A stretch of DNA of 64,000 nucleotides. Origin: a bacterium (GTDB lineage: Bacteria > Planctomycetota > UBA1135 > UBA2386). Below, one piece after another: positions 52,614 through 61,937 of this stretch. Below the pieces are notes generated by a model. The model saw only the letters and a program-made list of their open reading frames with translations, had not been told where the DNA came from and ran no database searches. Numbering within the stretch: the stretch's first letter is position 1; each line of letters starts with the position of its first letter. The stretch covers positions 1-64,000 of the forward strand of contig JAUILN010000018.1 of assembly GCA_030432695.1 (NCBI GenBank), given 5' to 3'. The position numbers and the translations under genes were made by a program.

Positions 52614-55169
52614 TCAGCGGTGCAGCTCGAAACTCGCGTAGCCGCTGTCGGGCGCGCGGTCGTTGTCGGCGCGGTTGTGGAACAGCAGGCGGATCCGCCG
52701 TGCCGTCCGGCCGATCGCGCGGTCGAACTGCACCAGTGGGATCCGCAGTTCGACCTCCCGCAGATTCTTGCGGCCGGAGACGTCGAGCATCTGGATCGAC
52801 GAGTCGTCGCCGAAGCCGCGGCGTTGGCGGACCAGGTAGCGACCGACCACCGCCAGCTCCGCCCCGGTCAGGCCGTCGACGAAGCCGGTGTGCGGATCGT
52901 CGTCGGCGTCGATCAGGATGCGGAAGCCGGTCAGGCTGAACAGCAGGCCGCCGTCGACGTCGAAGCGGTCGTAGCTGGTGGCGTGGACGTAGAGGAAGTC
53001 GGCGTCGTGGGCGACCCGGATCTCCTTCCAGTCCGGCCCGTCGGGGTGGTGCACGTCGTTGTCGTCGCGCACCAGCACGGGCACGTTCTTCCAGTCATCG
53101 AAGTCGCCATCGACCCGGAGTTCGGCGCGGCGGGCGGGCACCGCGACGTGCAGGACGTTGCGGTTGTGTTCCTCGTTGCCCTCGCTGTCGACCGCACGCA
53201 GCAGGAACCAGTAGCTCCGGTTGGCGCGCAGCCCGGGGATGCGCGCCTCGTAGGCGAAGCAGTCCGGGTCCGAGCCGTCGGCGTAGCCCTCGCCCGGCAT
53301 CGGGTCGAGGACGATGCGCTCGGCGTCCTCCAGGGCGTCGCCATCGTCGTCGTCGCGCGGGTGGAACCGGATCGGCTCGTCCTGGAAGTAGGCGACGTAG
53401 TGCACCGGGTTCTGGTCGAGGGCGACGTCCCAGCGCAGCGTCACCGATTCGATGCCCGCCTGCAGGTCCTGGAGGCCGACGCGCGGGTCGGGGCGACCGG
53501 GGGGCTCGGGCCAGCGATCCGCGAACTCGTTGTACGAGCTGGACCAGACCGGCGGCTCGGTGTCCTCGGCGACCGCGTGGGTGGCGACGAAGTCGTTCAC
53601 CAACAGGTTGCCGACGTCGGTCAGGTAGTGGCGGAAGCCGGCGACCCGCTGGGCCTCGTCGATATCCGCGAGCAGTTCTGCCAGCCCGTCCTCCGAGGCG
53701 CCGAGCAGTGTCTCGGGGCGGATCCCGGGGCCTGCGGCGTAGCCGAGCGACAGCACCTGGAAGCCGTTCTTGCGGTTGGCCTCGGCCTGCAGCTTCGGCA
53801 TGAAGTTGTACTTGTTGTCGGCGAACCAGTAGGGGTCGAACGACTGGCCGGTGTTGGCGTCGAGCCGGTAGCTCGAGAACAGCACGAAGTCGAGGTACGG
53901 CCCGGGCTGGAGGACGTAGTGTGCGAGCGCCGGGTTGAAGAAGAACAGCCCGCGGTTCTGCATCACCAGCGCGTCCGGGTGGGTGCGGCGCAGGCTCAGC
54001 AGGAACGACAGGTAGCCGGCCGAGGTCCACTCGAACTCGCTCTGCACCGGGGAGCCGGCCCAGGTCCACAGGTTCGGCGCGCAGGTGTCGATGCCGTCCA
54101 GGTAGACGCCGTCGAAGCCGAGCCCGCCTTCGGTGTCGGGGGCGAGTGCCTGCTCGAGCCCGACGAACCCGTCGGGTCCGTCGCTGCGCATCGCATCGAC
54201 GGTCTCGAACCAGCCGGGCGCGCCGAGGTTGACGAAGCAGGCGTCGGTGCGCGGGTTGCGGTCGGGGATTCCGTCGCCGATGCCGTCCTGGTCGACGCTG
54301 TTGTCGTCGAGGTACCAGGCGGCGAATCCGTCGGCCGTGGACGGGTCGCCTGCGGGGTCGAGGCCCTGCAGGGTCGCACCGGCGGCGCGCGGCCCGCGCG
54401 GGTCGACGCGCGGCCCGCTGCCGTCCCCGGTGAACCGCGGATCGCCGCGCAACCCGAGGTCGTCGATGCCGACGGTGCGCGGGTCTTCGCCGACCATCAC
54501 CCGGGCCAGCACGATCACGTCGTCGGTCGGGTCGTCACCGTCGACGCCGCGCTGGATCGTCGCGATCCGGCCGCGGGTCACGCTCGGCTGGTTCGGGTCG
54601 AGGACCACCAGGTCGTGGCGACGCATGATCTCGACGTGGCCGACCTCGAGCGGGCCGAGGTGAAGCATCCACGACTCGACGCGGTCGGCGGCGGCCGGCA
54701 GGTTGTCGGGGCTGGTCGCGACTGCGTCCATGTTCGAGTCGTCGTCGGATCCGGCCCGGGCGACCAGGCCGTTACCGGTCTGTACCTGCCCGCGGACGCG
54801 AACCTCGACCAGCACCTGCTCGTCGATGCGGAACCCGAGATCTTCGAGCGAGGCCCAGTGGATCAGGTGGCGGGTGCCCTCCGGCGAGCTGGTCATCCGC
54901 AGCAGCGACTCGCGGGTGGTGCCGGTCTTCCAGCTGCGGCCGCCGTCGAGCGAGTAGCGGAGCTCCACGCTGACCGGGTCGGAGTCGGCATCGGTCAGCC
55001 GGAACTCCACCGGCACGTCGCCCTGGGCTGTCACCGAAGCGACGATCGAGTCGACGCGGGCGGGCGACGACTCCGGTGCTGTGCCGCCGCCGTCGCTGCA
55101 GCCGGCGACGGCGAGAGCCACCAACCCCAGGCTGATGGAGCTGGTCGAGTGGATCGATCGGGATGCCAT
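52614..55169 (-). CDS. Lipoprotein with GH114/TM1410-like TIM-barrel domain
   Basis: An 851-residue lipoprotein: MASRSIHSTSSISLGLVALAVAGC gives the lipobox VAGC. Residues ~30-120 are an Ig-like domain (VPVEFRLTDADSDPVSVELR). Residues ~160-520 resemble the GH114 (endo-alpha-1,4-polygalactosaminidase) / TM1410 TIM barrel: LGPLEVGHVEIMRRHDLVVL, GWFETVDAMRSDGPDGFVGL, GLGFDGVYLDGIDTC (the catalytic Asp site), DALVMQNRGLFFFNP and FVLFSSYRLDANTG. A fibronectin-III-like piece (YVAYFQDEPIRFHPRDDDDG) and a CBM9-like domain (DDWKNVPVLVRDDNDVHHPD) end it. ATG 55169 is preferred over ATG 55187. Convergent with the VPS10-like gene; 24 bp separate them. Confidence 0.72.
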   Translation of the reverse strand: MASRSIHSTSSISLGLVALAVAGCSDGGGTAPESSPARVDSIVASVTAQGDVPVEFRLTDADSDPVSVELRYSLDGGRSWKTGTTRESLLRMTSSPEGTRHLIHWASLEDLGFRIDEQVLVEVRVRGQVQTGNGLVARAGSDDDSNMDAVATSPDNLPAAADRVESWMLHLGPLEVGHVEIMRRHDLVVLDPNQPSVTRGRIATIQRGVDGDDPTDDVIVLARVMVGEDPRTVGIDDLGLRGDPRFTGDGSGPRVDPRGPRAAGATLQGLDPAGDPSTADGFAAWYLDDNSVDQDGIGDGIPDRNPRTDACFVNLGAPGWFETVDAMRSDGPDGFVGLEQALAPDTEGGLGFDGVYLDGIDTCAPNLWTWAGSPVQSEFEWTSAGYLSFLLSLRRTHPDALVMQNRGLFFFNPALAHYVLQPGPYLDFVLFSSYRLDANTGQSFDPYWFADNKYNFMPKLQAEANRKNGFQVLSLGYAAGPGIRPETLLGASEDGLAELLADIDEAQRVAGFRHYLTDVGNLLVNDFVATHAVAEDTEPPVWSSSYNEFADRWPEPPGRPDPRVGLQDLQAGIESVTLRWDVALDQNPVHYVAYFQDEPIRFHPRDDDDGDALEDAERIVLDPMPGEGYADGSDPDCFAYEARIPGLRANRSYWFLLRAVDSEGNEEHNRNVLHVAVPARRAELRVDGDFDDWKNVPVLVRDDNDVHHPDGPDWKEIRVAHDADFLYVHATSYDRFDVDGGLLFSLTGFRILIDADDDPHTGFVDGLTGAELAVVGRYLVRQRRGFGDDSSIQMLDVSGRKNLREVELRIPLVQFDRAIGRTARRIRLLFHNRADNDRAPDSGYASFELHR

Positions 55170-55343
55170 GGGTCGGCCATCGACCACTGCGCATTTTGCC
55201 TAAAGGAAGTCACCTACCGGTTGTTCCGTATCGGGGCTCTGCCTGTGCCCTGCGGCCGCGAATCGCCGGTCGCAAGGTCTTCGGTGTGGACACGGTGGCC
55301 ATGTCGATCCGACCATGCGTGGCGGCGCATCACTCCAGAACCC

Positions 55344-56490
55344 ATGGCAACCGAGCTTCTCCCGCCCATCTCCCTCGCGACGCTCGGCTTGCTCGGTCTC
55401 GGCTGTTCCGGTCCCGGCGAGGTCGCCCGCACCGACCCGGCCGAACTCTCCCGTGCCTACAACACGCCGATCCCTGCCGGCCTGCTGACACCGGACGTGG
55501 TCGACACCTCGATCGGCACGCTGCGGTTCCGCGACGGTGCGCCGACTCCCGAGACGGCGGCGCTGGTGTACGACCACCTCGACACGATGCGCGGGGTCGA
55601 AGCCTTCCTGAAGGGGATCCCGGGGGCGTCGCTGCACGCGTTGATCGTCGGCTCGCGGACGATGGGTGCCGAGCACTGCCATCAGGTGATGATCACCGAC
55701 CGCCTGATGGACTCGAACCCGCTGTTTCTACGAGCACCTCGACGAGGTCATCCAGAAGGAGCCCTACGAGATGCTCGACTCCGAGACCCGCGGCCTGTTC
55801 GCGTCGATCGGCATCGTCAAGGGTCAGCCGTTCGCGCCCGACACGCGGATGCGTCGCATCCTCACCGACGCGGTGGCGATCGCCAACGCGACTGCGCGCT
55901 CGATCGTCTGGTACCCGCGGGTCGAGGGCACCATGCACGGCATCGAGGTGTTCCCCGGCCAGGACAGCGCCTGGATCATGGGCTGGGTGGACAAGAACGT
56001 GTTCTTCGACGGGCCGGACGGCCAGACGATGAACAGCGACGCGCGGGTCATGTTCCACTACCTGTACACCGCCGTCACGCCGGCGATGGCGGTGACCCGG
56101 CCGGGCCTCGGCTCCGACTACGCGATCGCGTTCGTGGACGCCGACAAGCAACCGATGGAAGGTGAGGACACCTACCGACTGCGCATCCCGGCCGATCCGC
56201 CGGCCAAGGACTTCTGGGCGGTGACGCTGTACGACGCCCAGACCCGCTCGCAGCTGCAGACCGACCAGCCGTTCCCGACGATCGGCAGCCAGACCGAGGG
56301 CGTGCGTCTCGAGGACGACGGCTCGTGCCTGCTCTACTTCGGTCCCGAGGCGCCGGCGGGCTACGAGAACAACTGGCTCCGGACCGTCCCGGGCAAGACC
56401 TGGTTCGCAGAGCTGCGCCTCTACGGCCCGCTCGAGCCGTGGATCGAGAAGACCTGGCGACCCGGCGAGATCGAGCGGGTCGGCCGCTGA
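55344..56490 (+). pseudogene. Broken DUF1254/DUF1214 lipoprotein gene, internal deletion plus frameshift
   Basis: The 5' part (ATG 55344) encodes a lipoprotein signal ATLGLLGLGCSG and the DUF1254 start (AELSRAYNTPIPAGLLTPDV, MITDRLMDSNPLFL). At about 55725 the frame ends its family match, and the +1-shifted frame picks up FYEHLDEVIQKEPYEMLD, SETRGLFASIGIVKGQPFAP, ARVMFHYLYTAVTPAMAVTR and the DUF1214 C-terminus DFWAVTLYDAQTRSQLQTDQ. Intact homologues have roughly 120-150 residues between these blocks, i.e. the bulk of DUF1254. The joint CTGTTTCTAC is shared by both frames (TTTCTA / TTCTAC). I conclude a deletion with frame shift has killed the gene. A real assembly error is the alternative. 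The downstream 720 bp still code a clean frame. Confidence 0.82.
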
Positions 56491-56508
56491 TCGGCGGGGT
56501 CGCGGGTC

Positions 56509-57546
56509 TCAGAACGCGATCGACACCGGCGCCGTGAGCTTGTGCGGGCCGAACGCGATCACGAGCTTCGCCTTGGTCACGTCGCCGTCCTTCGGCGCGA
56601 TCGACATCGTCAGTTCCTGGGCCGGCTCTTCGAGGTCGTGGTGCGTCAGCTCGACCATCGTGCCGCCGGTGGTGTACTGGGCCAGGTAGGCGTCGAGTCG
56701 CTTCTCGCGGATCCTCGCCGGGTCGAGGAAGGCGATCTGGAACTTGCCCTCGGCGGACTTCTCGAGGGTCAGGTAGTAGAGACCGCGCGGAAGTTCGACG
56801 CCGCCGATGTTCAGGTCGAGGTTGGTGTCCAGGGTGGTCCAGAAGTTCGAGCCCAGGCGCCAGCGCACGCCGTCGTACTGGCCGGACTCGATCGCGCCGG
56901 CATAGCCGTCCTTCCAGGCGACCGTGCCCCAGTCGAGGACCATCTGGCCGGGCGAGCCGCTCTGGTTCCAGAACGACAGGCGGGCCTGCTGGCGCGGGCT
57001 GGTGCCGGCGTAGACCTGCACCTTCGGCGGCATCGCCTCGAGCTGGTCCATCAGCTTCGCGAAGCGCTCGTCTTCGCGGAGGCTCGCCATGTCGGAATCC
57101 GTGGTGATGTGGCCGCGGTCGCGGAAGCCGCCCTCGACGGCCTTCTCCAGCCACTTGAACGCCTGGTCGCTGTTGCCGCGCAGGGCGTGCACGCAGGCGA
57201 CGTTGTAGCTGCACACGCCGGCGAACTGCGGGAAGCCGGCGCCCTTCTCGTGGGCGACCAGGGCCTGGTCGAGCTGTCCCAGCGCATGGTGGGCGAAGCC
57301 GAGGTGGTGCCAGGCGAGTCCGACGGAGTCGTCGATCGCGACGACCTTGCCGAACTTCTCGGTCGAGGTCTTCCAGTCCTGGGCCTGGAACGCCTCCTGG
57401 CCGGCCTTCATCAGGGCCTGGATCTCGGCCTTCTGCTGCTTGGCGCTGGCCTCGACGGTCTGCGCCTGCACGCCGACGGACGAGAGGGTGAGCGTGGACA
57501 GGGCCAGCAGTGCGGACAGGAGGGTCGGGAGACGGAGCGTGGACAT
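56509..57546 (-). CDS. Secreted TPR protein with DUF2911-like C-terminus
   Basis: A 345-residue secreted protein. Signal peptide MSTLRLPTLLSALLALSTLT...VQAQ. Residues ~32-130 have TPR-like helices (GQEAFQAQDWKTSTEKFGKV, AWHHLGFAHHALGQLDQALV, VCSYNVACVHALRGNSDQAF). Residues ~165-345 are beta-rich (YAGTSPRQQARLSFWNQSGS, GSNFWTTLDTNLDLNIGGVE, LPRGLYYLTLEKSAEGKF, YTTGGTMVELTHHDLEEPAQ), in line with the DUF2911 family (small extracellular proteins). Function unknown. ATG 57546 is chosen for the signal peptide. Convergent with the broken DUF1254 gene, 18 bp apart. Confidence 0.7.
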   Translation of the reverse strand: MSTLRLPTLLSALLALSTLTLSSVGVQAQTVEASAKQQKAEIQALMKAGQEAFQAQDWKTSTEKFGKVVAIDDSVGLAWHHLGFAHHALGQLDQALVAHEKGAGFPQFAGVCSYNVACVHALRGNSDQAFKWLEKAVEGGFRDRGHITTDSDMASLREDERFAKLMDQLEAMPPKVQVYAGTSPRQQARLSFWNQSGSPGQMVLDWGTVAWKDGYAGAIESGQYDGVRWRLGSNFWTTLDTNLDLNIGGVELPRGLYYLTLEKSAEGKFQIAFLDPARIREKRLDAYLAQYTTGGTMVELTHHDLEEPAQELTMSIAPKDGDVTKAKLVIAFGPHKLTAPVSIAF

Positions 57547-57821
57547 GGAGCTGCCTTCGGGCCAGGCCCGGAACGAGACGGACGAGACGGGAGACCGCGG
57601 GTCGAAAGGGCTGGACCGCGGCGTAGCGGTTGGGGCGTCGAGGTCGTGGCGTCGAGGCGGTGGCGTCGATTCCGCAACGGACTCGATGCGGCTCTCGACG
57701 AGGCGGGCGGGCGATCCAGCCGGGGAAATCTGCGTCGCAACGACGGATCGCGGCAGCTGGTGGGTCGCGCCGAGGCCGATCGGGGGGTTGCTCGCGACTC
57801 GGATCGGGCCCATCCGACCGC

Positions 57822-59165
57822 ATGTCGAAACCCGCGGCCGGTCCGCTCGTGCCTCACGTGGTCGTCGTCGGTGCCGGTTTCGCCGGCCTGCAGGCTGCTC
57901 GCGCGCTCGCTGGCGAGGCGGTGCGGATCACGGTGGTCGACCGGCGCAACCACCACCTGTTCCAGCCCTTGCTCTATCAGGTCGCGACCGCGGCCCTCGA
58001 CCCCAGCGACATCGCCTTCCCGATTCGTGCGGTGTTCCGGGGTCAGCGGAACGTCCAGCAGGTGCTGATGGCGGCGGTCGAGGACGTCGACCTCGAACAC
58101 CGCTCGTTGAAGCTCGACGACGGCTCGGACCTCGCGTTCGACAAGCTGATCCTCGCCACCGGTGCCACGCACTCCTACTTCGGCCACGACGACTGGCGGG
58201 AGCACGCGCCTGGACTCAAGACCGTCGAGGATGCGCTCGACATCCGCAGCCGCGTGCTCGGCGCGTTCGAGGCGGCTGAACGCCACCCGGAGACCGCCGC
58301 CGAGCAGCTGACGTTCGTGGTGGTCGGAGCCGGCCCGACCGGGGTCGAGCTGGCCGGTGCGTTGGTCGAGATCGCGCGGTTCGCGCTGTCCAAGGACTAC
58401 GACCGCATCGACCCGAGCCACGCGCGCGTGTTGTTGGTCGAGCACGCCGACCGGGTGCTTCCGCCCTATCCGGAGGAACTGTCGGCGAGCGCGCGGCGCC
58501 AGTTGGAATCGTTGGGCGTCGAGGTCCGCACCAGCAACGCGGTCGCTGCGGTCGACGGCGGAGGAGTTGCGTTGGCCGACGGGACGCGGGTCCCCTCGCG
58601 GACGGTGCTCTGGGCGGCGGGGGTCCAGGCCTCGCCCTTGGCGAAGGCGCTCGGCGTCGAGTTGGATCGTTCGGGGCGGGTTCCGGTCGCTGCGGACCTG
58701 TCGGTGCCGGGCCACGCCGACGTCTTCGTGGTGGGCGACCTCGCCGCGGCGAAGTCGGCGGACACCGGCCGTTCAGTTCCCGGGGTCGCACCTGCCGCGA
58801 TGCAGGGCGGTCGACATGCCGCCCGTCAGATCGTGCGCGACCTGCAGGGGAGGCCTCGCGAACCGTTCCGCTACCGCGACAAGGGTTCGCTCGCCACCAT
58901 TGGCTGGGCCCGCGCGGTCGCCGACTTCGGGCGGTTCCGCTTCGGGGGGTTCCCCGCGTGGGCTGCCTGGATGCTGATCCACGTCGCCTTCCTGATCGGC
59001 GTGCGCAACCGGCTGTTCGTGTTGCTGAGTTGGGCGTGGAGCTACCTGACTTTTCGTCGCGGGGCGCGGCTCATCACCGGACCGAGCGCTGCGGGTCGGG
59101 TGGCGGCTGCCGGGCGCGAAGCGGCGGCGGCACGCCCGGCGGTCACGGCAGGACCACGAGCTTGA
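57822..59165 (+). CDS. ndh: Type II NADH:quinone oxidoreductase
   Basis: A 447-residue flavoprotein. FAD motif VVVVGAGFAGLQAARALAG (from about 13), NAD motif FVVVGAGPTGVELAGALVE (near 165), and the second FAD motif ADVFVVGDLAAAKSA. RNHHLFQPLLYQVATAALDP is the type II NADH dehydrogenase hallmark. The C-terminus contains WAAWMLIHVAFLIGVRNRLF, the membrane-anchoring helix pair, ending FRRGARLI. It oxidises NADH and reduces quinone without pumping protons. ATG 57822 starts MSKPAAGPLVPHVV. Divergent from the TPR gene; the 3' end overlaps the response-regulator gene by 23 bp. Confidence 0.95.
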   Translation: MSKPAAGPLVPHVVVVGAGFAGLQAARALAGEAVRITVVDRRNHHLFQPLLYQVATAALDPSDIAFPIRAVFRGQRNVQQVLMAAVEDVDLEHRSLKLDDGSDLAFDKLILATGATHSYFGHDDWREHAPGLKTVEDALDIRSRVLGAFEAAERHPETAAEQLTFVVVGAGPTGVELAGALVEIARFALSKDYDRIDPSHARVLLVEHADRVLPPYPEELSASARRQLESLGVEVRTSNAVAAVDGGGVALADGTRVPSRTVLWAAGVQASPLAKALGVELDRSGRVPVAADLSVPGHADVFVVGDLAAAKSADTGRSVPGVAPAAMQGGRHAARQIVRDLQGRPREPFRYRDKGSLATIGWARAVADFGRFRFGGFPAWAAWMLIHVAFLIGVRNRLFVLLSWAWSYLTFRRGARLITGPSAAGRVAAAGREAAAARPAVTAGPRA

Positions 59166-59589
59166 ACCAGTAGCTGCCGAGCTGCTGGATCACTTCGGTG
59201 AACTGCGGGAAGTCGACCGGCTTGCGGATGTACGAGTTCACGCAGCTCGCGTAGGCGCTGCGCACGTCTTCGAACTCCGCGCTGGTGCTCAGAACCACCA
59301 GCGGGATCCGGCGCAGGTCGACATCGCTCTCGATCGCCCGCAGGACCTCGTGGCCGTTCATCACCGGCATGTTGAGATCGAGCAGGATCAGGTCGGGTAT
59401 GGGCGCGTCCGCATAGGGTTCCTCACGTCGCAGGAACTTCATGCACTCCAGCCCATTCTCGCAGGTGTGCAGGTTGACCATCAGTCGGGACAGCTCGAAC
59501 CCCTTGACGGTCAGCAGGACGTCGTCCTCGTTGTCCTCGACCAGCAGCACCTCGGCCGGTCGGGTTCTCGCATCGGTCTTCGTGCTCAT
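59143..59589 (-). CDS. Response regulator, stand-alone receiver domain
   Basis: A 148-residue CheY-like protein of the Rcp1-type. VLLVEDNEDDVLLTVKGF gives the acidic pocket (Glu18, Asp19), LILLDLNMPVMNGHEVL the phospho-acceptor Asp71, VLSTSAEFEDV the Thr/Ser switch, and SYIRKPVDF the conserved Lys. It has no output domain, so it signals by protein contact. ATG 59589 overlaps the stop of the histidine kinase by 4 bp (ATGA), so the kinase is its likely partner. The 3' end overlaps ndh by 23 bp, convergent. Confidence 0.93.
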   Translation of the reverse strand: MSTKTDARTRPAEVLLVEDNEDDVLLTVKGFELSRLMVNLHTCENGLECMKFLRREEPYADAPIPDLILLDLNMPVMNGHEVLRAIESDVDLRRIPLVVLSTSAEFEDVRSAYASCVNSYIRKPVDFPQFTEVIQQLGSYWFKLVVLP

Positions 59590-60767
59590 GATGGCGTGCC
59601 TCCGGTGGCGAGCGGCAGGGAGAAGAGGAAGCGCGTGCCCTGGCCCGGTTCCGACTCCAGCCGGATCCGGCCTCCGTGGCGCTCGACGATCCGCTGGGCG
59701 ATCGCGAGACCGAGCCCACTGCCCTCGATGGCCTTCTGGGAGTGGAGACGGCGGAACGCTTCGAATACCGCCTCCTGGTGTTCCGGGGCGATGCCGATGC
59801 CGTTGTCGGACACCGAGAAGTGCGCGCGTCCGGCCTCGCAACGGGCCTGGATCTCGATGCGCGGCCGTGCCTCGCCCCGATACTTGATGCTGTTGCCGAT
59901 CAGGTTCTCGAACAGCTGGAAGATCATCTTGCCGTCGCCGCGGACGACCGGCATCTCGCCGCTGTGGAACTCGGCGCCGTGGTCGGGTTGGCTCTCGTCG
60001 AGTTCGAGCCGTACCTGCGCGAGCGTCGCGTCGATGGAGACCCGCTCCGTCTCGAGTTCCCGGTTCTGGGTCCGCGAGTAGACCAGCAGCCGATCGATCA
60101 GCTGCTGCATCCGCTGCGCGCCTCGCTCGACCCGGTTCAGCCAGTCGCGACCCTCGTCGTCGATCAGGCCTTCGACCTTGGTCGCCAACAGGCTCAGGAA
60201 ACCCGAGATCGTCCGTAGCGGCGCCTGCAGGTCGTGTGAGGCGAAGGACGTGAACTGCGCGAGGTTGCGGTAGGCCTCCGCCAGTTCGCCGTGGCGTTCC
60301 CGCTCGACGAGCAGTTGATCCTCACCGCGCTGGTGGATCTCGGTGACGTCGGTGTGGGTGCCGAGCATCCGCACGGGTCGTCCGTCGATCCGGATCGCGA
60401 CGCCTCGGCAGCGCATCCAGAGCTGGTGGCCGTCGGCGTGGCGGAAGCGGACCAGCTGGTCGTAGGGTTTCGAGGTGTCGGCGCAGTGTGCCTGCAGACC
60501 GCGTTGAGCGGTCCTGCGGTCCTCCGGGTGGACGAGGTCCTGCCACAGGCCGGCCGAGCGCCCCGCCGCCGTCGGATCGTGACCCAGCGAGCGCCAGAAC
60601 GACGGGCTCAACCATCCGCGGTCGGGGTTCTCGAGGTCCCAATACCAGATCCCGTCGAGCGCGCCTCGGTCCAGCGAGTCGAAGATCTCGGGGTTGGTGC
60701 GGAGCTGATCCCGAAGCTCCGCCTCGAGGTCGCGTGCCGCATCGGGAGCCGGGTCGCCAACGGGCAT
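59586..60767 (-). CDS. PAS-domain sensor histidine kinase
   Basis: A 393-residue kinase without membrane segments. A PAS/PAC domain spans about 28-145 (GIWYWDLENPDRGWLSPSFW, DLVHPEDRRTAQRG, VRFRHADGHQLWMRCRGVAI, MLGTHTDVTEIHQRG). The DHp helix contains FTSFASHDLQAPLRTISGF with phospho-His178. The ATP-binding domain has IFQLFENLIGNSIKYRG (N box), FSVSDNGIGIAPEHQEAVFE (G1), FRRLHSQKAIEGSGLGLAIA (F/G2). It looks like the bacteriophytochrome/HWE-free HPK1 class. Its start overlaps the preceding gene's stop by 1 bp (TGATG). Partners are the flanking receiver proteins. Confidence 0.95.
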   Translation of the reverse strand: MPVGDPAPDAARDLEAELRDQLRTNPEIFDSLDRGALDGIWYWDLENPDRGWLSPSFWRSLGHDPTAAGRSAGLWQDLVHPEDRRTAQRGLQAHCADTSKPYDQLVRFRHADGHQLWMRCRGVAIRIDGRPVRMLGTHTDVTEIHQRGEDQLLVERERHGELAEAYRNLAQFTSFASHDLQAPLRTISGFLSLLATKVEGLIDDEGRDWLNRVERGAQRMQQLIDRLLVYSRTQNRELETERVSIDATLAQVRLELDESQPDHGAEFHSGEMPVVRGDGKMIFQLFENLIGNSIKYRGEARPRIEIQARCEAGRAHFSVSDNGIGIAPEHQEAVFEAFRRLHSQKAIEGSGLGLAIAQRIVERHGGRIRLESEPGQGTRFLFSLPLATGGTPS

Positions 60768-61804
60768 CAGGTCACCGGACCCGCGAGGGGGAGTTCGACG
60801 TGCATCGTGAACTGGCCGTTGTCGCGGACCTCGGTCCAGGCATCGCCGCCGTAGCGCCGCAGCGTGAAGCGGGACAGGCGCATCGCGAGGGCCAGCTCGA
60901 GCGACAGTGCGCTGCGGAACAGGTCGGCGCTCAGGTTGCCTCGCGTCTCGATCGCCATCGAATCGCCGCGCAGGGCCAGGCGGAGCCGGTCCTGACGACC
61001 CGGGACCCGTTCTCCGGACATGACGACCGCCTGCCCGGGAGCCGCGTGCGCCAGCGTGCCGAGCGCGCGACGCAGCGCCGGGCACGGCATCGCGCACTCG
61101 ATGTCCTCGAGGTCCGCATCGAGCGTCAGCCGGTCGATGCCCGTCAGTTCGCGGATGCGGCAGGTCGGCACTCGATGGGCGTGGACCGTTGGATCGAAGT
61201 GGTCGTGCAGGCTCTCGACCAGCAGCCGGGTCTGTTCGGCGAACCGCTGCGTGTCGCGGAACCAGATCGAGTTGCTCGGCACGGCGGTGCGGTGCGCGCG
61301 TTCGTCGAGCTCTCGACAGCGCATGGCGATCTCACCGAGGCGATCGGAGAGATCGGTGCGGGCGAGATCGAGCAGTTCGGAGAGTTCCTCGGTGCGGGTC
61401 TGCAGTCGCCGGGTCAGCACCTCGCGCTCCATCGCGAACCGCAGCGCCCGTTCGACGTGATCCGGGTCGAGAGTGTCCTTCGGCAGGAAGTCCTGCGCCC
61501 CGGACGAGACCGCGTGCGGGCCGAGTTCGGGGCCGCCGCTGCCGGTGATCGCCACCAGGGGTGCCTGGCCGCGCCGGGCGAGCAGGCGCTGGATCGTCTG
61601 CACCGGGTCGGCGTCGGGCAGGTGCAGGTCGGCGAGGATCACGTCGTAGGCGTGGTCATCGAGCTGCGCCTCGGCCTCGGCGACGGTCTTCGCCCGGGAG
61701 AGCTGGCACGACAGGTGTGACATCCGGCCGAGGAGCGCCTTCATCAGCGCCGCGTGGTCGTCGTCGTCCTCGAGGTGCAGGATGTCGATCGATCGAAGTT
61801 CCAT
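60767..61804 (-). CDS. Receiver domain protein with degenerate histidine-kinase-like C-terminus
   Basis: A 345-residue protein. Residues ~1-125 are a receiver: IDILHLEDDDDHAALMKALL (acidic pocket), VILADLHLPDADPVQ with phospho-acceptor Asp59, LVAITGSGGPELG, and LPKDTLDP with the conserved Lys. The next helices (RFAMEREVLTRRLQTRTEEL, LLDLARTDLSDRLGEIAMRC) resemble a coiled-coil linker. The last ~130 residues have LRRALGTLAHAAPGQAVVMS and LALRLSRFTLRRYGGDAWTE-like text with the fold of an HATPase domain but lacking the N, G1 and G2 ATP boxes, so it is probably not an active kinase. It begins the three-gene operon. ATG 61804. Confidence 0.8.
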   Translation of the reverse strand: MELRSIDILHLEDDDDHAALMKALLGRMSHLSCQLSRAKTVAEAEAQLDDHAYDVILADLHLPDADPVQTIQRLLARRGQAPLVAITGSGGPELGPHAVSSGAQDFLPKDTLDPDHVERALRFAMEREVLTRRLQTRTEELSELLDLARTDLSDRLGEIAMRCRELDERAHRTAVPSNSIWFRDTQRFAEQTRLLVESLHDHFDPTVHAHRVPTCRIRELTGIDRLTLDADLEDIECAMPCPALRRALGTLAHAAPGQAVVMSGERVPGRQDRLRLALRGDSMAIETRGNLSADLFRSALSLELALAMRLSRFTLRRYGGDAWTEVRDNGQFTMHVELPLAGPVT

Positions 61805-61937
61805 AGCTGGGTCCCACCCCTCCGCTCCCGCCGCATCCTACCGGTCGAGCGTCCCTCGTGGATCGATGGAACATGTGATCAATCATCGCGCGGCCACGCG
61901 TCCCCGGGATAACCGAAGGGTCGACGGCGCACCGCGC

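Noticed and set aside
55700..55760. Programmed ribosomal frameshift in the DUF1254/DUF1214 gene
   Set aside because: A frameshift alone would not account for the missing ~120-150 residues of the family core; no slippery heptamer with a downstream structure was seen.
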